From Nanobdellota archaeon (lineage in GTDB: Archaea > Nanobdellota > Nanobdellia > Pacearchaeales > GW2011-AR1), in NCBI GenBank assembly GCA_018897135.1, contig JAHILJ010000076.1:1-8190 (forward strand): 8,190 nucleotides of DNA. The letters run 5' to 3'. The notes under the pieces are model-generated. The model did no database searches. It saw only the letters and a list, made by a program, of their open reading frames with translations, and had not been told where the DNA came from. The translations under genes were made by a program, and so were the position numbers. This document shows, piece after piece, positions 1-6,712 of the stretch. Positions within the stretch are counted from its first letter, which is position 1; each line of letters begins with the position of its first letter.

Positions 1-11
1 ATTTAAAAAGC

Positions 12-25
12 AAAAACTTTAAAAG
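12..25 (+). promoter_or_regulatory. Archaeal BRE/TATA promoter of the acidic low-complexity gene
   Basis: The A-rich stretch followed by CTTTAAAAG has its TATA core (18-25) centred about 25 nt before the ATG at 47. That is the usual TATA-to-start distance for an archaeal promoter, so the transcript probably begins at or next to the ATG and is leaderless. No Shine-Dalgarno sequence lies between box and start. Confidence 0.6.
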
Positions 26-46
26 TAATTTTTTGCTTTAAGTAAA

Positions 47-400
47 ATGACAGAAGAACAAAATCAGGAAGTTCAAGAAAAAGCCCCTGAACAACCAAAA
101 GAAGTTCCTTCTGAGCAACCTGCAGAAGCAACACCTGTTGTAGAAGCTCTGGCACAACCTGCTGAAAATGCAGAACAACCTGCTCCGGCACAAATTGCTG
201 AAGTCCCAACACTTGATGATGTGACACCTGCACAAAATGCAGATGAAAAACCTGCTGAACAACCAGTAGCTGAACCAGTTCAAACAAAAGTGCCCGTTGA
301 AAATGCAGAACAACCTGTTCAAGAAGTTCCTGCACAACCTGTTGTTCAAGAAGGACAAAACCCTAGTGCTGAATCACAGCCTAAGGAAGAAACTCAATAA
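47..400 (+). CDS. Disordered acidic Glu/Pro/Gln/Ala-rich protein
   Basis: I do not recognise a family. The 117 residues contain about 22 Glu, 19 Pro, 18 Gln and 17 Ala, with only 5 Lys, 3 Asp, 1 Gly and no Cys, Arg, His, Phe, Tyr or Trp. The protein is therefore strongly acidic and almost certainly unfolded. There is loose internal repetition: EQP occurs five times (residues 15, 23, 43, 71, 88) and NAEQP twice (41-45, 86-90). No signal peptide or membrane segment is visible. The ATG is supported by a TATA box 25 nt upstream and the stop is followed by a T-rich tract. Two long open frames exist on the opposite strand but read as Leu/Phe/Gln-rich antisense of this repeat-like sequence. The gene is visibly richer in C and G than its neighbours, as expected from Pro/Ala/Gln codons. 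It could be a linker-like surface or scaffold protein; function unknown. Confidence 0.7.
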   Translation: MTEEQNQEVQEKAPEQPKEVPSEQPAEATPVVEALAQPAENAEQPAPAQIAEVPTLDDVTPAQNADEKPAEQPVAEPVQTKVPVENAEQPVQEVPAQPVVQEGQNPSAESQPKEETQ

Positions 401-408
401 GTTTCAAC

Positions 409-431
409 TTTTTCTTTTATTTTTTATTTTT
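409..431 (+). terminator. T-rich archaeal terminator after the acidic gene
   Basis: Nine nucleotides after the TAA at 398-400, the plus strand becomes almost pure T, with runs of five, four, six and five T broken by single bases. There is no stem-loop. Archaeal RNA polymerase terminates on such tracts. It also separates this gene from the next promoter. Confidence 0.55.
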
Positions 432-446
432 CAACAACTTTAAATA
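432..446 (+). promoter_or_regulatory. BRE/TATA promoter of the matrixin-like gene
   Basis: CAACAACTTTAAATA has a TATA core TTTAAATA at 439-446, centred 25-26 nt before the ATG at 468. The intervening bases contain no GGAG-type site, so the message is predicted to be leaderless. Confidence 0.65.
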
Positions 447-467
447 ACATATTGACTAATTTATATT

Positions 468-1376
468 ATGAGGTGGAAAACTATTCTAAGTTTTTTGTTT
501 TTTATAATTGTAGTTGGACTGCTCTTATTTTATTGGTTTATTCCTTTTGGAGAAACTAGTTTTGAAACAAAATCTTATAGTTTTAATTTAGAAAATCAAA
601 CAAGCGATATGCAGTTTTATGAGAACATGCGTTTTCTTGAAAAAGATATTTCATATAGAATTTATGATTGCCCTTTGAAAAAGTCAAATGACATGGAGCA
701 AGCTTTTGAAATAATTGCCAACAAAACTATTTTGGATTTTCATGAAGCGAATTCAAATGAAGATATTATTGTAACTTGTGATAGCAAGAATAAACTTGAA
801 GAAGGAATGTTTATTGCAGGTGAAGGCGGGCCGACAAACATAAGTATTTCGGGCAATTTCAGTATTATTTTGCATGGCAAGATTTTGTTAATCAAAGAAT
901 CTGAATGTCAATTACCAAATGTCGCGTTGCACGAACTTTTGCACGTGCTTGGGTTTAATCATTCTGAAAATAAAAATAATTTAATGTATCCTTATTTAGA
1001 TTGTAAGCAAATAATAAGTGATGATGTTTTGAATTTGATTAATGAAATTTATTCTGTTGAAAATTTTCCTGACTTGGGTTTTGAAAATGTTTCTGCTATG
1101 ATGAATGGAAAATATTTAGACACAAATGTTAGTGTTCGGAATAATGGATTGAAAATTTCTGAAAATGTTAAAGTAAAGATTTATTCCGACGATAAGCTTG
1201 TAAAAGAAATTGATTTTGGAGAGCTGGATATTGGACGAGGAAAAGAAATTCGGATTCAAAATATTTGGGTTTCAAAAATAAATATTGAACAATTGCGTTT
1301 TGAAATTGATTACAGCTATGATGAACTAGAAAAAACCAATAACAATCTTGTTCTAAAAATTAAAGACGAAAACTAA
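468..1376 (+). CDS. Membrane-anchored matrixin-like zinc metalloprotease with C-terminal CARDB-like domain
   Basis: A probable extracytoplasmic zinc endopeptidase of the metzincin clan, closest in motif to the matrixin (M10) group. Residues 5-27 form an uncleaved-looking N-terminal membrane anchor after a short basic start. The active site is HELLHVLGFNH at 155-165: H155, H159 and H165 are zinc ligands, E156 is the catalytic base, and G162 is the metzincin glycine. The Met-turn follows as NLMYP with M173. Four cysteines (68, 104, 147, 179) lie outside the membrane and could form disulfides. From about residue 200 the pattern PDLGF, a beta-rich stretch with VRNNG (223-227), and a final ExxNNN segment near 288-293 match the CARDB/Ig-like fold often attached to archaeal surface proteins. 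The start is fixed by a TATA box 25-26 nt upstream. No pro-domain cysteine switch is obvious. The substrate is unknown; it may be a surface or neighbour-cell protein. The last bases overlap a small leftward frame. Confidence 0.85.
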   Translation: MRWKTILSFLFFIIVVGLLLFYWFIPFGETSFETKSYSFNLENQTSDMQFYENMRFLEKDISYRIYDCPLKKSNDMEQAFEIIANKTILDFHEANSNEDIIVTCDSKNKLEEGMFIAGEGGPTNISISGNFSIILHGKILLIKESECQLPNVALHELLHVLGFNHSENKNNLMYPYLDCKQIISDDVLNLINEIYSVENFPDLGFENVSAMMNGKYLDTNVSVRNNGLKISENVKVKIYSDDKLVKEIDFGELDIGRGKEIRIQNIWVSKINIEQLRFEIDYSYDELEKTNNNLVLKIKDEN

Positions 1377-1444
1377 TCTAGATCTAGATCATCTAAAAAA
1401 AAATCATCTTCATCTTCTGACATTATATCAAAGTTATCTTCCAT
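1373..1444 (-). CDS. Possible 23-residue acidic microprotein
   Basis: A short leftward frame encodes MEDNFDIMSEDEDDFFLDDLDLD, then TAG. Eleven of 23 residues are Asp or Glu and there is no Lys or Arg. Support is unusual for so small a frame. A GAGG ribosome binding site (1453-1450) lies 5 nt before the ATG. A TATA-like ATTTAAAA at about 1483-1490 would place the transcript start near 1460. A T-run at 1522-1529 ends the upstream leftward unit, so this would be a separate transcript. Its stop overlaps the TAA of the rightward protease gene. It could instead be the tail of a decayed gene, because the frame stays open upstream for 11 codons (to a stop at 1478-1480). No family recognised. Confidence 0.35.
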   Translation of the reverse strand: MEDNFDIMSEDEDDFFLDDLDLD

Positions 1445-1472
1445 GTGATCCTCTTTTGTTAATCTCGTAAGA

Positions 1473-1479
1473 TTTTTTT
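1473..1479 (+). terminator. T7 tract, candidate terminator of the protease gene
   Basis: The first strong T-run on the plus strand after the protease stop is GATTTTTTTAG, about 97 nt downstream, followed soon by another five T. If it is the terminator, the protease mRNA has a roughly 100-nt 3' end antisense to the acidic microprotein frame. Confidence 0.35.
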
Positions 1480-1481
1480 AG

Positions 1482-1492
1482 TTTTTAAATAT
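1482..1492 (-). promoter_or_regulatory. TATA box for the acidic microprotein
   Basis: Read leftward this is ATATTTAAAAA. Initiation 24-27 nt downstream would fall at about 1460-1463, leaving a leader of about 16-19 nt that contains the GAGG site before the ATG at 1444. A C-rich stretch (complement of 1503-1512) lies just upstream. Confidence 0.4.
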
Positions 1493-1521
1493 TTCTATTG
1501 TCGAGGAGGGGGTTTTGAAAG

Positions 1522-1529
1522 AAAAAAAA
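1522..1529 (-). terminator. T8 terminator of the 107-residue protein gene
   Basis: On the minus strand, eight consecutive T occur 23 nt after the stop of the gene at 1552-1875, followed by CTTTC. There is no hairpin, as is typical for archaeal intrinsic termination. Confidence 0.5.
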
Positions 1530-1551
1530 GACGTTTAGATTAAAGATTTGT

Positions 1552-1875
1552 TTATTTTCTAATAACATATTTGTTTCCTTTTTTCAATACTTTATACCTT
1601 AATAATTCCTCACCAAAATTTTGTTCTGAAACATCTTGAACAGAAACAATTAATCCATTTGGGTGTCTTTCTCTATACTTTGAAGAAGGGATCCTATTAA
1701 AAAAATATAATAAATTATTTACTAAATTCCCTTTTGGTTTAGTATCTTTAAATGGATGAAGTTTAGAATATTTTGAATCTTCGGTTAGACTCCAAAAACT
1801 ATCTGCTTTGTATCCTAATAATTTTCCTTCTAAATCTAATACTACTAATCTAGTAGGGGTTTCTTTATTTATCAT
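1552..1875 (-). CDS. Unrecognised 107-residue protein
   Basis: I cannot assign this to a family. The sequence has the mixed composition of a small soluble globular protein: a hydrophobic beta-like start (RLVVLDLEGKLLGY, residues 9-22), a polar middle rich in Lys and Pro (40-50), a helical-looking segment (NLVNNLLYFFNRI, 50-62), a beta-like LIVSVQDV (75-82), and a basic C-terminus (KVLKKGNKYVIRK). There is no signal peptide, membrane helix, cysteine cluster or catalytic motif. The gene is bounded by a T8 terminator downstream. Upstream, a TATA-like box at 1940-1949 would give a leader of about 44 nt, and no clear Shine-Dalgarno sequence precedes the ATG. The intergenic region behind it (1876-2052) is very AT-rich and holds no other supported frame. 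Confidence 0.65.
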   Translation of the reverse strand: MINKETPTRLVVLDLEGKLLGYKADSFWSLTEDSKYSKLHPFKDTKPKGNLVNNLLYFFNRIPSSKYRERHPNGLIVSVQDVSEQNFGEELLRYKVLKKGNKYVIRK

Positions 1876-1939
1876 TTTCTAATTTTCTCAGAATGAGCTT
1901 CTGAAGTGCTATCCCCTCTAAAATAGAATTTATTAATCC

Positions 1940-1949
1940 TTTTTAAATA
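1940..1949 (-). promoter_or_regulatory. Candidate TATA box for the 107-residue protein gene
   Basis: TATTTAAAAA read leftward, about 70 nt before the ATG at 1875. It would give a leader of about 44 nt, unlike the leaderless genes nearby. A second AT-rich element further up (2003-2031) is an alternative. The motif closely resembles the box at 1482-1492. Confidence 0.3.
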
Positions 1950-2052
1950 TTTATGTGATGTGATATGTAGTAAAATCGGTTGTTGTTTTTTATATTGATT
2001 CTATTCTATAAATAATATATAATTTTGATTTGAAAAATCATCTATCTTTTTA

Positions 2053-3225
2053 TTAAACAACTTCGACGTTTAGTTTAGCTAGTTCTTGTTTTAATGAATC
2101 AATTAATTCTTGCTTGTTTATGTTAAGCTTTTGGTTTCTTTTTTCGTGTTTAGTTTTTTCGATTTTTAGATTATCAACTTCTATAATTGTTTGCTTTATT
2201 TTGTAATGCAATTCCTGAGTTTCATCTTTTTTAATTTCTTTTTTAAAATCTGAGGTTTCTTGTATTTTACTTCTGATTAAATTTATTTTTTCTAAAATTT
2301 CGTTTGTGTTTAATTTAGATTCTTCTAATAAATCTATTATGCTTTTGCCGTCGTCTTTTTCAAAATTAGCATGAAAGTTTTCTTTATGATTTTTTAAAAT
2401 ATTCATTTGCTCTTGGTTTATGTGAAAGAAATTGGCTAGGGCTTTAAAATCAAGAAGTTGTTTTAAATCTAAAATATCTTTTTTTAATTCTTCTCTAAGA
2501 ATTTTAATTTTTTCCTGTTTAGCTAAGTTTTCTAAATAAAAAGAACTAATTTTAATTTCTTTGATTTCTTCTAAAAGTTTTTGGTTTTCTTTTTCCTTTT
2601 CTCGGATTTTCTCGTCGATAGTTTCAATTGTTTTATTAATTTTAATTAAATCCTCTTTAATATAATTTGATGAATTTAGTTTTGATTTAATTGATTCAAT
2701 CTTTTGAAATAATTCAGCAATCTCTTTATTATTGTTAAAAATCTGAAGTAAATCTTTTGAAAAGGTTTTGAATCCAGATTTTATATTTGCCATTTCTTTT
2801 CCAATTAAAATAGTTGCTCGCTCATAATTTTTAAATGATGTTTTGTTAAAGTCAAGAAAGATTTTGTCTATTTTTTTAGTAAGTTCTGAAAATTTTGTTT
2901 CTCTAATACTTTCCAAGTTTGCCATGAGATTGTGAACTGCTTCAATGTATTTTTCTCTGCTATCATAAACAATTTCTTTAATTTTGTCTTCTGCTTTTTT
3001 TGATTCAAGGTCAAATTCATTAAGAATTATTATTTTTTTTGTTAAATCAGAATTAACGTCCTTGATTTTATCTTTAACAAGAATCAAGATTTGGTTTTCC
3101 TTATCTTGGTTTTGGTTTTGCGTTTCCTCTAACCATTTTTCAATTTCAGAAAAAGTTATTTTTTCTTGAACAAGTTGAACTTTCTCTTTCTTGATTAATT
3201 TTTTGAATAAATTTAATATTCCCAT
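2053..3225 (-). CDS. Long coiled-coil protein with amphipathic N-terminus
   Basis: No enzymatic domain is visible. Residues 1-16 (MGILNLFKKLIKKEKV) form a basic amphipathic helix that could bind the inner face of the membrane. ITFSEIEKWLEE (23-34) is a compact conserved-looking segment. The remainder is almost entirely charged heptad-like helix, densest at about 190-260 and 300-385. There is no Walker motif, so resemblance to SbcC/SMC proteins is only that of the coils. It has no cysteine and no signal peptide. The start is chosen because TTATATAA lies 24-25 nt upstream, giving a leaderless message. It is monocistronic: the Fic gene upstream ends in a T-run before this promoter. A cytoskeletal, scaffold or membrane-organising role is possible but unproven. 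Confidence 0.75.
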   Translation of the reverse strand: MGILNLFKKLIKKEKVQLVQEKITFSEIEKWLEETQNQNQDKENQILILVKDKIKDVNSDLTKKIIILNEFDLESKKAEDKIKEIVYDSREKYIEAVHNLMANLESIRETKFSELTKKIDKIFLDFNKTSFKNYERATILIGKEMANIKSGFKTFSKDLLQIFNNNKEIAELFQKIESIKSKLNSSNYIKEDLIKINKTIETIDEKIREKEKENQKLLEEIKEIKISSFYLENLAKQEKIKILREELKKDILDLKQLLDFKALANFFHINQEQMNILKNHKENFHANFEKDDGKSIIDLLEESKLNTNEILEKINLIRSKIQETSDFKKEIKKDETQELHYKIKQTIIEVDNLKIEKTKHEKRNQKLNINKQELIDSLKQELAKLNVEVV

Positions 3226-3245
3226 AATGTTGTTTAGGAATAGAA

Positions 3246-3253
3246 TTATATAA
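3246..3253 (-). promoter_or_regulatory. TATA box of the coiled-coil gene
   Basis: TTATATAA is a perfect 8-bp palindrome centred 24-25 nt before the ATG at 3225. The purine-rich CACAAATC just upstream on the minus strand can serve as the BRE. The predicted start of transcription coincides with the ATG. Confidence 0.65.
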
Positions 3254-3284
3254 GATTTGTGGCTTGGGGGTGTTTGTAGGAATC

Positions 3285-3290
3285 AAAAAA
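3285..3290 (-). terminator. T6 terminator of the Fic gene
   Basis: Nine nucleotides after the Fic stop codon the minus strand reads CTTTTTTG. The short T-run lies directly upstream of the coiled-coil promoter and fits archaeal termination. Confidence 0.4.
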
Positions 3291-3298
3291 GATTTATC

Positions 3299-4198
3299 TT
3301 AAAACTTAATTTTTTCTTTTATTAAAACATCAAATAAGAACTTAACTAAAGGTCTTAAATTTCCTCTTAATTGTGAAGTTTCTAATGCATTATAATACTT
3401 ATATTTTTCTTTATTCGGGATGTTTATCATTGGGTATTTGTTTTTGTGTAAGATTAAGTTCATTAATAATCTTCCAACCCTTCCATTTCCATCTACAAAA
3501 GGATGAATAGTTTCAAATGCTGAATGAAAATATACTGCTAAAATAAGTGGATGGAGTTTTTTCTTATTTTTTGAATACCATGATAAAAGATAACCCATTT
3601 CCTTAAGGACTTCTTCTGGTTTTGGAGGCAACCAGTCTATTCCTCTAATATAAACTTGTAGTGTTCTATATTTTCCTATTTGGTCTTTTAATTCTGGTCT
3701 TAAAGTATTTTGAACCACTAATTTATGAATTTTAAGTATTAGTTCTTTAGAGATTTCTTTTTTTATATCTAACAAATAATCAAAAGCTTTTTTATGATTA
3801 ATTACTTCATTTATCTCTCTAAGAGATTTTCTAGGAGTTATATTTTCAAATAAAAGCTGAGATGTTTCTTGAAGTGTAAGAGTATTCCCCTCAATATTTG
3901 TAGAATCATAAGTAAATAATGAAACAAAGGATTCATATCTATTTTCTTTTGTTTCTTTTGGTTGAATAAGATAATGTTTTTTTATTTCTTTTAATTGGTC
4001 TTTTTCCTCAACTGTTAAAAGTGTTGAAAGCACTTGTAATTCTTTATCTGCTTTTTCCTCTTCCCTTAATAGTTCTTTTTTACTTAGGTTAACTCCAAGA
4101 TAAATTCTTTTCTTATTGATTTTTTTATTGGCCCTTACAGATTTAACCCTATAATAATATTTTCTTTTATTTTTCTCTTTTATTTCTGTATAAACCAT
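3299..4198 (-). CDS. Fic-domain protein (predicted AMP-transferase) with N-terminal inhibitory helix
   Basis: Fic proteins usually transfer AMP from ATP to a hydroxyl of a target protein. The core motif is complete at 232-243, HPFVDGNGRVGR: H232 is the catalytic base, D236 coordinates metal, and N238, R240 and R243 sit in the nucleotide-binding loop. The upstream segment GKYR (175-178) and a target-clamping flap (about 179-186) are also typical. STNIEG (99-104) fits the (S/T)xxxE(G/N) inhibitory helix, with E103 expected to hold the enzyme off; its position before the Fic core makes this a class II protein. Residues 10-40 contain KYYYRVKSVR and KKRIYLG, a small basic beta-rich module also seen at the front of some archaeal Fic proteins and transposases, probably nucleic-acid binding. 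There is no C-terminal winged helix. No separate antitoxin lies beside it. TATA centred 25-26 nt before the ATG. Confidence 0.9.
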   Translation of the reverse strand: MVYTEIKEKNKRKYYYRVKSVRANKKINKKRIYLGVNLSKKELLREEEKADKELQVLSTLLTVEEKDQLKEIKKHYLIQPKETKENRYESFVSLFTYDSTNIEGNTLTLQETSQLLFENITPRKSLREINEVINHKKAFDYLLDIKKEISKELILKIHKLVVQNTLRPELKDQIGKYRTLQVYIRGIDWLPPKPEEVLKEMGYLLSWYSKNKKKLHPLILAVYFHSAFETIHPFVDGNGRVGRLLMNLILHKNKYPMINIPNKEKYKYYNALETSQLRGNLRPLVKFLFDVLIKEKIKF

Positions 4199-4218
4199 GA
4201 ATTATATACGTCCACTGC

Positions 4219-4234
4219 ATTTAAATATCTTTCG
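4219..4234 (-). promoter_or_regulatory. BRE/TATA promoter of the Fic gene
   Basis: Read leftward the sequence is CCGAAAGATATTTAAAT, one of the best archaeal promoters in the window. A CCGAAAG BRE-like element abuts a TTTAAATA-class box centred about 25 nt before the ATG at 4198. The message should be leaderless. Confidence 0.65.
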
Positions 4235-4376
4235 GAGATGTAGACGTAAGGAAGTTGGGTTTTGGATTTGCAAGATTGTTGAAAAGTATTATTTTACAAC
4301 TCACAAGTTCGTTGATATTAAAGATTATTAATATGGTAAAACTCGGTTTTTTTTAGACGGGGGTTGTGGGAAAGAA

Positions 4377-5993
4377 TTAATTGCATAATAATTCTGTTTT
4401 GCTTTTTGGACATCGGGAATCACGAGAAATAGAATGGCAATTTAAAAGTTCTGATTTAGTAAGTGGAGGGCAATAAGGTTCATCAAATGAAAATTCTACA
4501 GAAGGAATCTCTATTTCAGGTATTTCTATTTCATAATCAGGAACTCCTTTAAATTCAAGATCATAATAATTATTTCCTTCATCCCACTCACTTTCTTCAA
4601 TTTCCATCCCATAATCTTTAACAAATTTTAGCCATTGATTATAATCATATTCATTAAGATATTCTCCTTTATTTAAAAGATTGTTCCACGCCTTTGCATC
4701 ACTACACTCTTTTGATAAATCCAATGATTTTCCATCTGCCACATAAATAATTTCACTTGGGCTTCCAAGTTTACCTGCACCCAAATACTCTCCTTCAGAA
4801 TCAGTTGGAATCGTTGGGACTGTTGATTCAATAAAACAATATCCAGAAGACTTATAATCACAATTAGGACATTTTATACCCACAGCCCTATGACTTTCGA
4901 CATTAAATTCGAAAATTGCTACTCCAAAACCAAGTTCTCTCAATAAAAAAGCCAGTAACTCAGATTTTTCCCCGCATACCCCTTTCATATCATATATCAC
5001 TTCGTAAGGTAATCTTCCTTCTGGAACCCCATATAATCCTTCATAATCATAAGGTATTTTTTGAACAATTCTTATTGCAATTCTTGCTTGCTCATTAGAA
5101 TTATCCGATTTATCTTTTATCTTATTAACTAAAGTATCGAGATATATTTTCTGAACATTATTATTCAAATCTTTTAATATAAAATCTTTAGTTGTTGGAG
5201 TGTCATAGTAATAACTTATACTTCTATCCAAACTTGAAAGATAATCATTTACTCCCTTATATACAACATAATCTCCCACCCCTACTAAATTGATTGTCTT
5301 AGGTTCTATTTTATATTTTTCTGGGTCATCTTGAATTACTTCATTAACCATCTTCTCTCCTTCTTTGATTATTTCCTGAATAAACCCCTCATTATCTTTA
5401 GATTCTTCTTTAGGAATCTCCTTTTTAGGATTTATATCATAATTATAAATTGGTGCTGGGGTCATCTTTATATTAAGAATAAATACACAAACCTCTTTAT
5501 AACATCCAACGGCACCATCTGTATACATTGTATTTAATGTATGTTCAGTAAATAAATCTCTTATCGTCCAATCATTGCTTAACATATCAAAATTACTTTT
5601 ATCTAATTGCTCCAATTTTCTTGACAGAAATTTAACATTATCAACTTTATACAATTTAGACATCTTCCCAAGTTCTGAATCATTGAGCGAATAAGTTTTT
5701 GATTTATAAAATTTCTTTGCTATAGCCACAGCAAGATTATATGAATTCTTATTATATTCTAATTCTTCAATAGTTTTATTATTTCTAATACTATTTATTT
5801 CTTCAAAAACTAAACTTGACATATTTTTTGATTCTAAATGGTTATCAACAATCCCCCCAAAAAAATAATTTCCAGCAAGAAAATCTTGAATTTTATCTTG
5901 TTCCCATAAGGAAGCCATAGCCAATATAATTAAAATTATCACAATCCACTTTATTTTATTCTTCTTTCTATTGTTTCTTTGATAAGGGTTCAT
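4377..5993 (-). CDS. Membrane-anchored surface protein: CAP/SCP-like domain plus transglutaminase-like domain
   Basis: A basic N-terminus and a hydrophobic helix (15-30) point to export, either anchored or cleaved. Residues about 60-178 resemble a CAP/SCP domain: EEINSIRNN (64-72), a helix with NLAVAIAKKFY (86-96), then EHTLNTMYTDGAVGCYK (150-166) and a beta strand. Residues 300-395 carry a transglutaminase-like cysteine protease fold: C340 in GVCGEKS, H368 in ESHRAVG, and E389 in FIEST as the likely third catalytic residue. C375, C378 and C386 follow closely and may bind metal or form a disulfide. A low-complexity acidic Ile/Pro/Glu stretch (486-500) leads to a tail with four cysteines (508, 519, 528, 537). 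The combination suggests extracellular protein cross-linking or proteolysis, or cell-surface attachment; the substrate is unknown. The transglutaminase call is firmer than the CAP call. A GAAGGA-like site and a TATA box upstream support the start. Confidence 0.8.
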   Translation of the reverse strand: MNPYQRNNRKKNKIKWIVIILIILAMASLWEQDKIQDFLAGNYFFGGIVDNHLESKNMSSLVFEEINSIRNNKTIEELEYNKNSYNLAVAIAKKFYKSKTYSLNDSELGKMSKLYKVDNVKFLSRKLEQLDKSNFDMLSNDWTIRDLFTEHTLNTMYTDGAVGCYKEVCVFILNIKMTPAPIYNYDINPKKEIPKEESKDNEGFIQEIIKEGEKMVNEVIQDDPEKYKIEPKTINLVGVGDYVVYKGVNDYLSSLDRSISYYYDTPTTKDFILKDLNNNVQKIYLDTLVNKIKDKSDNSNEQARIAIRIVQKIPYDYEGLYGVPEGRLPYEVIYDMKGVCGEKSELLAFLLRELGFGVAIFEFNVESHRAVGIKCPNCDYKSSGYCFIESTVPTIPTDSEGEYLGAGKLGSPSEIIYVADGKSLDLSKECSDAKAWNNLLNKGEYLNEYDYNQWLKFVKDYGMEIEESEWDEGNNYYDLEFKGVPDYEIEIPEIEIPSVEFSFDEPYCPPLTKSELLNCHSISRDSRCPKSKTELLCN

Positions 5994-6030
5994 TAGATAT
6001 TCTTCCTTCTATAATCTAAGAATACTTTAT

Positions 6031-6040
6031 CTTTAAACCT
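6031..6040 (-). promoter_or_regulatory. TATA box of the CAP/transglutaminase gene
   Basis: GTTTAAAG read leftward is centred about 41 nt before the ATG at 5993. Initiation about 25 nt downstream leaves a leader of about 16 nt containing AGAAGGAAG (6010-6002), a weak ribosome binding site. This unit can therefore be transcribed independently, although no strong terminator separates it from the membrane-protein gene 52 nt upstream. Confidence 0.4.
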
Positions 6041-6045
6041 TATTA

Positions 6046-6684
6046 TTAAAAAGAAAATGGACTTATCTCCTTAAACTTTATTTGATTATATAAATTAACT
6101 AGTGAACCTACAAGTGATCCTTTAAAAAAATAAAGGAAGAGTAAAAGAATAATCAAGAAGAACACAATTATGGATTTAACTCCATTTTTTTGTCTATCAA
6201 ATAAATCATATAGTTCCTTAATTATTTTATAAGAATAACTTAATAAGAAATATAAAGAAACCAATAAAATAACCCCCCCAAACTGGATAAAGAGGATCTT
6301 TATTTGATTCAATTCCACTAATTTAGTACAAGAAATTCCAAATATTACTAATGAAAGAACAAATTTTACAGATAAGAATATTAAGTAATCAAATTTTTCT
6401 TGAAAAGGATACTTTCTTCTAACTCTATGATTTGCCCATTTTTTAAAATTAAATTCTTCTTCTGACATTTTCTTTTTTGAATTAACAATTTGTTCTTGCT
6501 TTCTTTTAGAATGAGTTTCTCTTTTTTTAATGTATCTATTGATGCTAAATCTTTCCTTTCTTTTCTCTACCTCTTCATATGCTTTCTTAATTCCTAATTC
6601 TTCTTCAGGGGTTAACTTTGGGCCATTATAGTTTTTAGGATAATCAAAAACCTTCACGCCCCCTGTGTTTGTCCTTATTGTCAT
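6046..6684 (-). CDS. Unrecognised 212-residue protein with three membrane helices
   Basis: No family recognised. The first 95 residues are hydrophilic and strongly charged, with Lys/Arg/Glu-rich helices (27-95, including KKRETHSKRK) and MTIRTNTGG at the start. Three hydrophobic segments follow at about 100-120, 129-150 and 170-188, separated by short charged loops, and the C-terminus is short. With many Lys/Arg before the first helix, the long N-terminal part is expected in the cytoplasm. It has two cysteines at most and no catalytic motif. The gene lies 52 nt upstream of the CAP/transglutaminase gene in the same direction, so the two may be co-transcribed and the membrane protein could assist or anchor that surface protein. 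A T/A-rich TATA candidate lies about 32 nt before the ATG. Confidence 0.7.
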   Translation of the reverse strand: MTIRTNTGGVKVFDYPKNYNGPKLTPEEELGIKKAYEEVEKRKERFSINRYIKKRETHSKRKQEQIVNSKKKMSEEEFNFKKWANHRVRRKYPFQEKFDYLIFLSVKFVLSLVIFGISCTKLVELNQIKILFIQFGGVILLVSLYFLLSYSYKIIKELYDLFDRQKNGVKSIIVFFLIILLLFLYFFKGSLVGSLVNLYNQIKFKEISPFSF

Positions 6685-6712
6685 TTTTTATTAATTTTAT
6701 CTTCTTTCACCA

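Noticed and set aside
3..358. Two long leftward open frames opposite the acidic gene
   Set aside because: They translate to Leu/Phe/Gln/Val- or Phe/Cys/Leu-rich monotonous sequence, the expected antisense of Glu/Pro/Gln/Ala codons, and have no promoter or folded-protein signature.
1377..1396. GATCTA direct repeat as a regulatory element
   Set aside because: The repeat is explained by Asp-Leu-Asp codons at the end of the candidate acidic microprotein and has only two to three units.
2053..3225. SbcC/SMC-type ATPase
   Set aside because: There is no Walker A, signature or Walker B motif at either end; only the coiled coil is shared.
4199..4376. Possible small gene or RNA between the Fic and CAP/transglutaminase genes
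   Set aside because: Beyond the Fic promoter it holds only very short frames (for example a 7-codon frame at about 4333), weak 4-bp inverted repeats and a T8 run at 4347-4354, none enough to support a feature.
4673..5537. Short frames inside the CAP/transglutaminase gene on both strands
   Set aside because: They are overlapped by a 538-residue frame with catalytic motifs and show no independent start signals.
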